This document shows, in pieces, positions 6,147 to 6,658 of a stretch of 6,658 bases of DNA. The DNA is from an uncultured Clostridia bacterium (GTDB lineage: Bacteria > Bacillota > Clostridia > Oscillospirales > CAG-272): the NCBI GenBank assembly GCA_937914815.1, contig CALDMI010000173.1:1-6658 (forward strand). Reading direction: 5' to 3'. Made by a program: the position numbers and the translations under genes. Under the pieces are notes generated by a model. That model saw only the letters and a list, made by a program, of their open reading frames with translations. It did no database searches and was not told the origin of the DNA. Each line of letters starts with the position of its first letter. The stretch's first letter is position 1.

Positions 6147-6624
6147 CGAAGCAAAAAGAACACTCACGGAGGCGGTGAACAAAAGTCTCCCTCTCTTTGA
6201 AAATCTCGGGCTCATGGCGAGCGGAGAGGTCACATTCTTAAAGCGCGACAACCTGCCGACAAACAATCCTGACGAGGCGGCGCACCTCTCGGCATATGTA
6301 GAGGTCAAAGCAGGAGAGGACGGCAAGCCGCTCACGGCAGATGCGCTTATCGATGTCAGGCGCGGCGAGGTCGACGACGCGGAATTTGCAGGTGAGCTTG
6401 ACTTCATCACCGGGGAGTGCGAGACTCTCGCAAATGAGCTCGCAGAGGCGGACGACATAAAGGCACGGGTCGAGGTGCTCGCAGAGGAGCAGGCGGAGCG
6501 CTCTGAGCGCGCGGCAAGAGAAGCCGCGGCGGCAGCCTACCCCTTGAAGAAGATGCTCTCCACCGCCGCAGTTATGCTTGCGGTATGCGCGGTAGTCTTC
6601 ATTATATATCTTCTTACGAAGTAA
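6136..6624 (+). CDS. Unrecognised tail-anchored membrane protein, 162 residues
   Basis: I do not recognise this protein. Residues 1-70 are mixed, with possible strands around 30-60 (EVTFLKRD, then LSAYVEVKAG) and an Asp/Asn/Pro-rich turn at 38-47. Residues about 72-130 are rich in Glu, Ala and Arg and should be a long charged helix, possibly a coiled coil (ELAEADDIKARVEVLAEEQA from 101). Residues about 139-160 are a single hydrophobic segment (MLSTAAVMLAVCAVVFIIYL), ending in LLTK at the C-terminus. No N-terminal signal peptide is seen, so the body is probably cytoplasmic with a C-terminal anchor. The only cysteines are at 95 and 151, so no metal-binding site is suggested. It overlaps lnt by 11 nt, has a strong Shine-Dalgarno site, and shares the lnt promoter. 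Base composition resembles its neighbours. A role beside Lnt or the downstream gene is only inference. Confidence 0.88.
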   Translation: MTLDEAKRTLTEAVNKSLPLFENLGLMASGEVTFLKRDNLPTNNPDEAAHLSAYVEVKAGEDGKPLTADALIDVRRGEVDDAEFAGELDFITGECETLANELAEADDIKARVEVLAEEQAERSERAAREAAAAAYPLKKMLSTAAVMLAVCAVVFIIYLLTK

Positions 6625-6630
6625 GCGGAT

Positions 6631-6658
6631 ATGGACTTTTCAAAATATACAAAACAGA
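6631..6658 (+). CDS. Start of a further gene, perhaps ClpB disaggregase; cut by window edge
   Basis: ATG at 6631 lies 6 nt after the previous stop codon and opens MDFSKYTKQ before the window ends. Short N-termini of the form M-x-F-x-KYT-x-(K/Q) are typical of ClpB, the AAA+ chaperone that reactivates aggregated proteins with DnaK, where the next residues are usually S-x-E-A. Nine residues cannot prove this. The Shine-Dalgarno sequence is weak (AAGCGG region), so translation may depend on ribosomes arriving from the upstream gene. It would be the third gene of the rightward set. Confidence 0.4.

Noticed and set aside
5808..6458. 216-codon open frame on the minus strand opposite lnt and the tail-anchored gene
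   Set aside because: It is serine/alanine-rich without any recognisable domain, lies opposite two well-supported genes, and reflects their codon bias.

Overview
This window looks like ordinary chromosome from a moderately GC-rich member of the Clostridia (Bacillota), perhaps of the Oscillospirales type. That placement is inference. It rests on the DUF512 radical-SAM gene next to der, on strong GGAGG-type Shine-Dalgarno sites, on consensus sigma-A-like promoters, and on frequent ATA isoleucine codons in a GC-rich background. I see no rRNA, tRNA, CRISPR array, insertion sequence or phage gene.

The layout is two divergent gene sets that separate at about 4361-4508. Leftward from 4360 run a PDZ/radical-SAM DUF512 protein (3044-4360), the double-GTPase ribosome assembly factor Der (1663-3000), the GTPase Obg (322-1608), and the start of a membrane-anchored protein that leaves the window at its left edge (1-305). 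That last protein may be an alpha/beta hydrolase. Gaps are only 16 to 54 nt, no terminator is visible, and one good promoter precedes the first gene, so these are probably one operon. Rightward from 4509 run apolipoprotein N-acyltransferase Lnt (4509-6146), an unrecognised 162-residue protein with a C-terminal membrane anchor (6136-6624, overlapping lnt by 11 nt), and the first codons of another gene (6631 onward) whose N-terminus resembles ClpB.

The leftward set is themed on ribosome maturation: Der and Obg both act on the large subunit. The rightward set starts with lipoprotein maturation at the membrane. The 148-bp region between them holds two back-to-back promoters whose -35 boxes lie 16 bp apart across an A/T-rich bridge. 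It also holds a hairpin in the lnt leader that carries the only good Shine-Dalgarno-like sequence in its loop.

I found no convincing new multi-gene system. The points most worth a second look are the shared control region, the lnt leader hairpin, the unknown tail-anchored partner of Lnt, the unusual Cys-Phe-Asp active-site signature of Lnt, and the gene order joining DUF512-der to obg.
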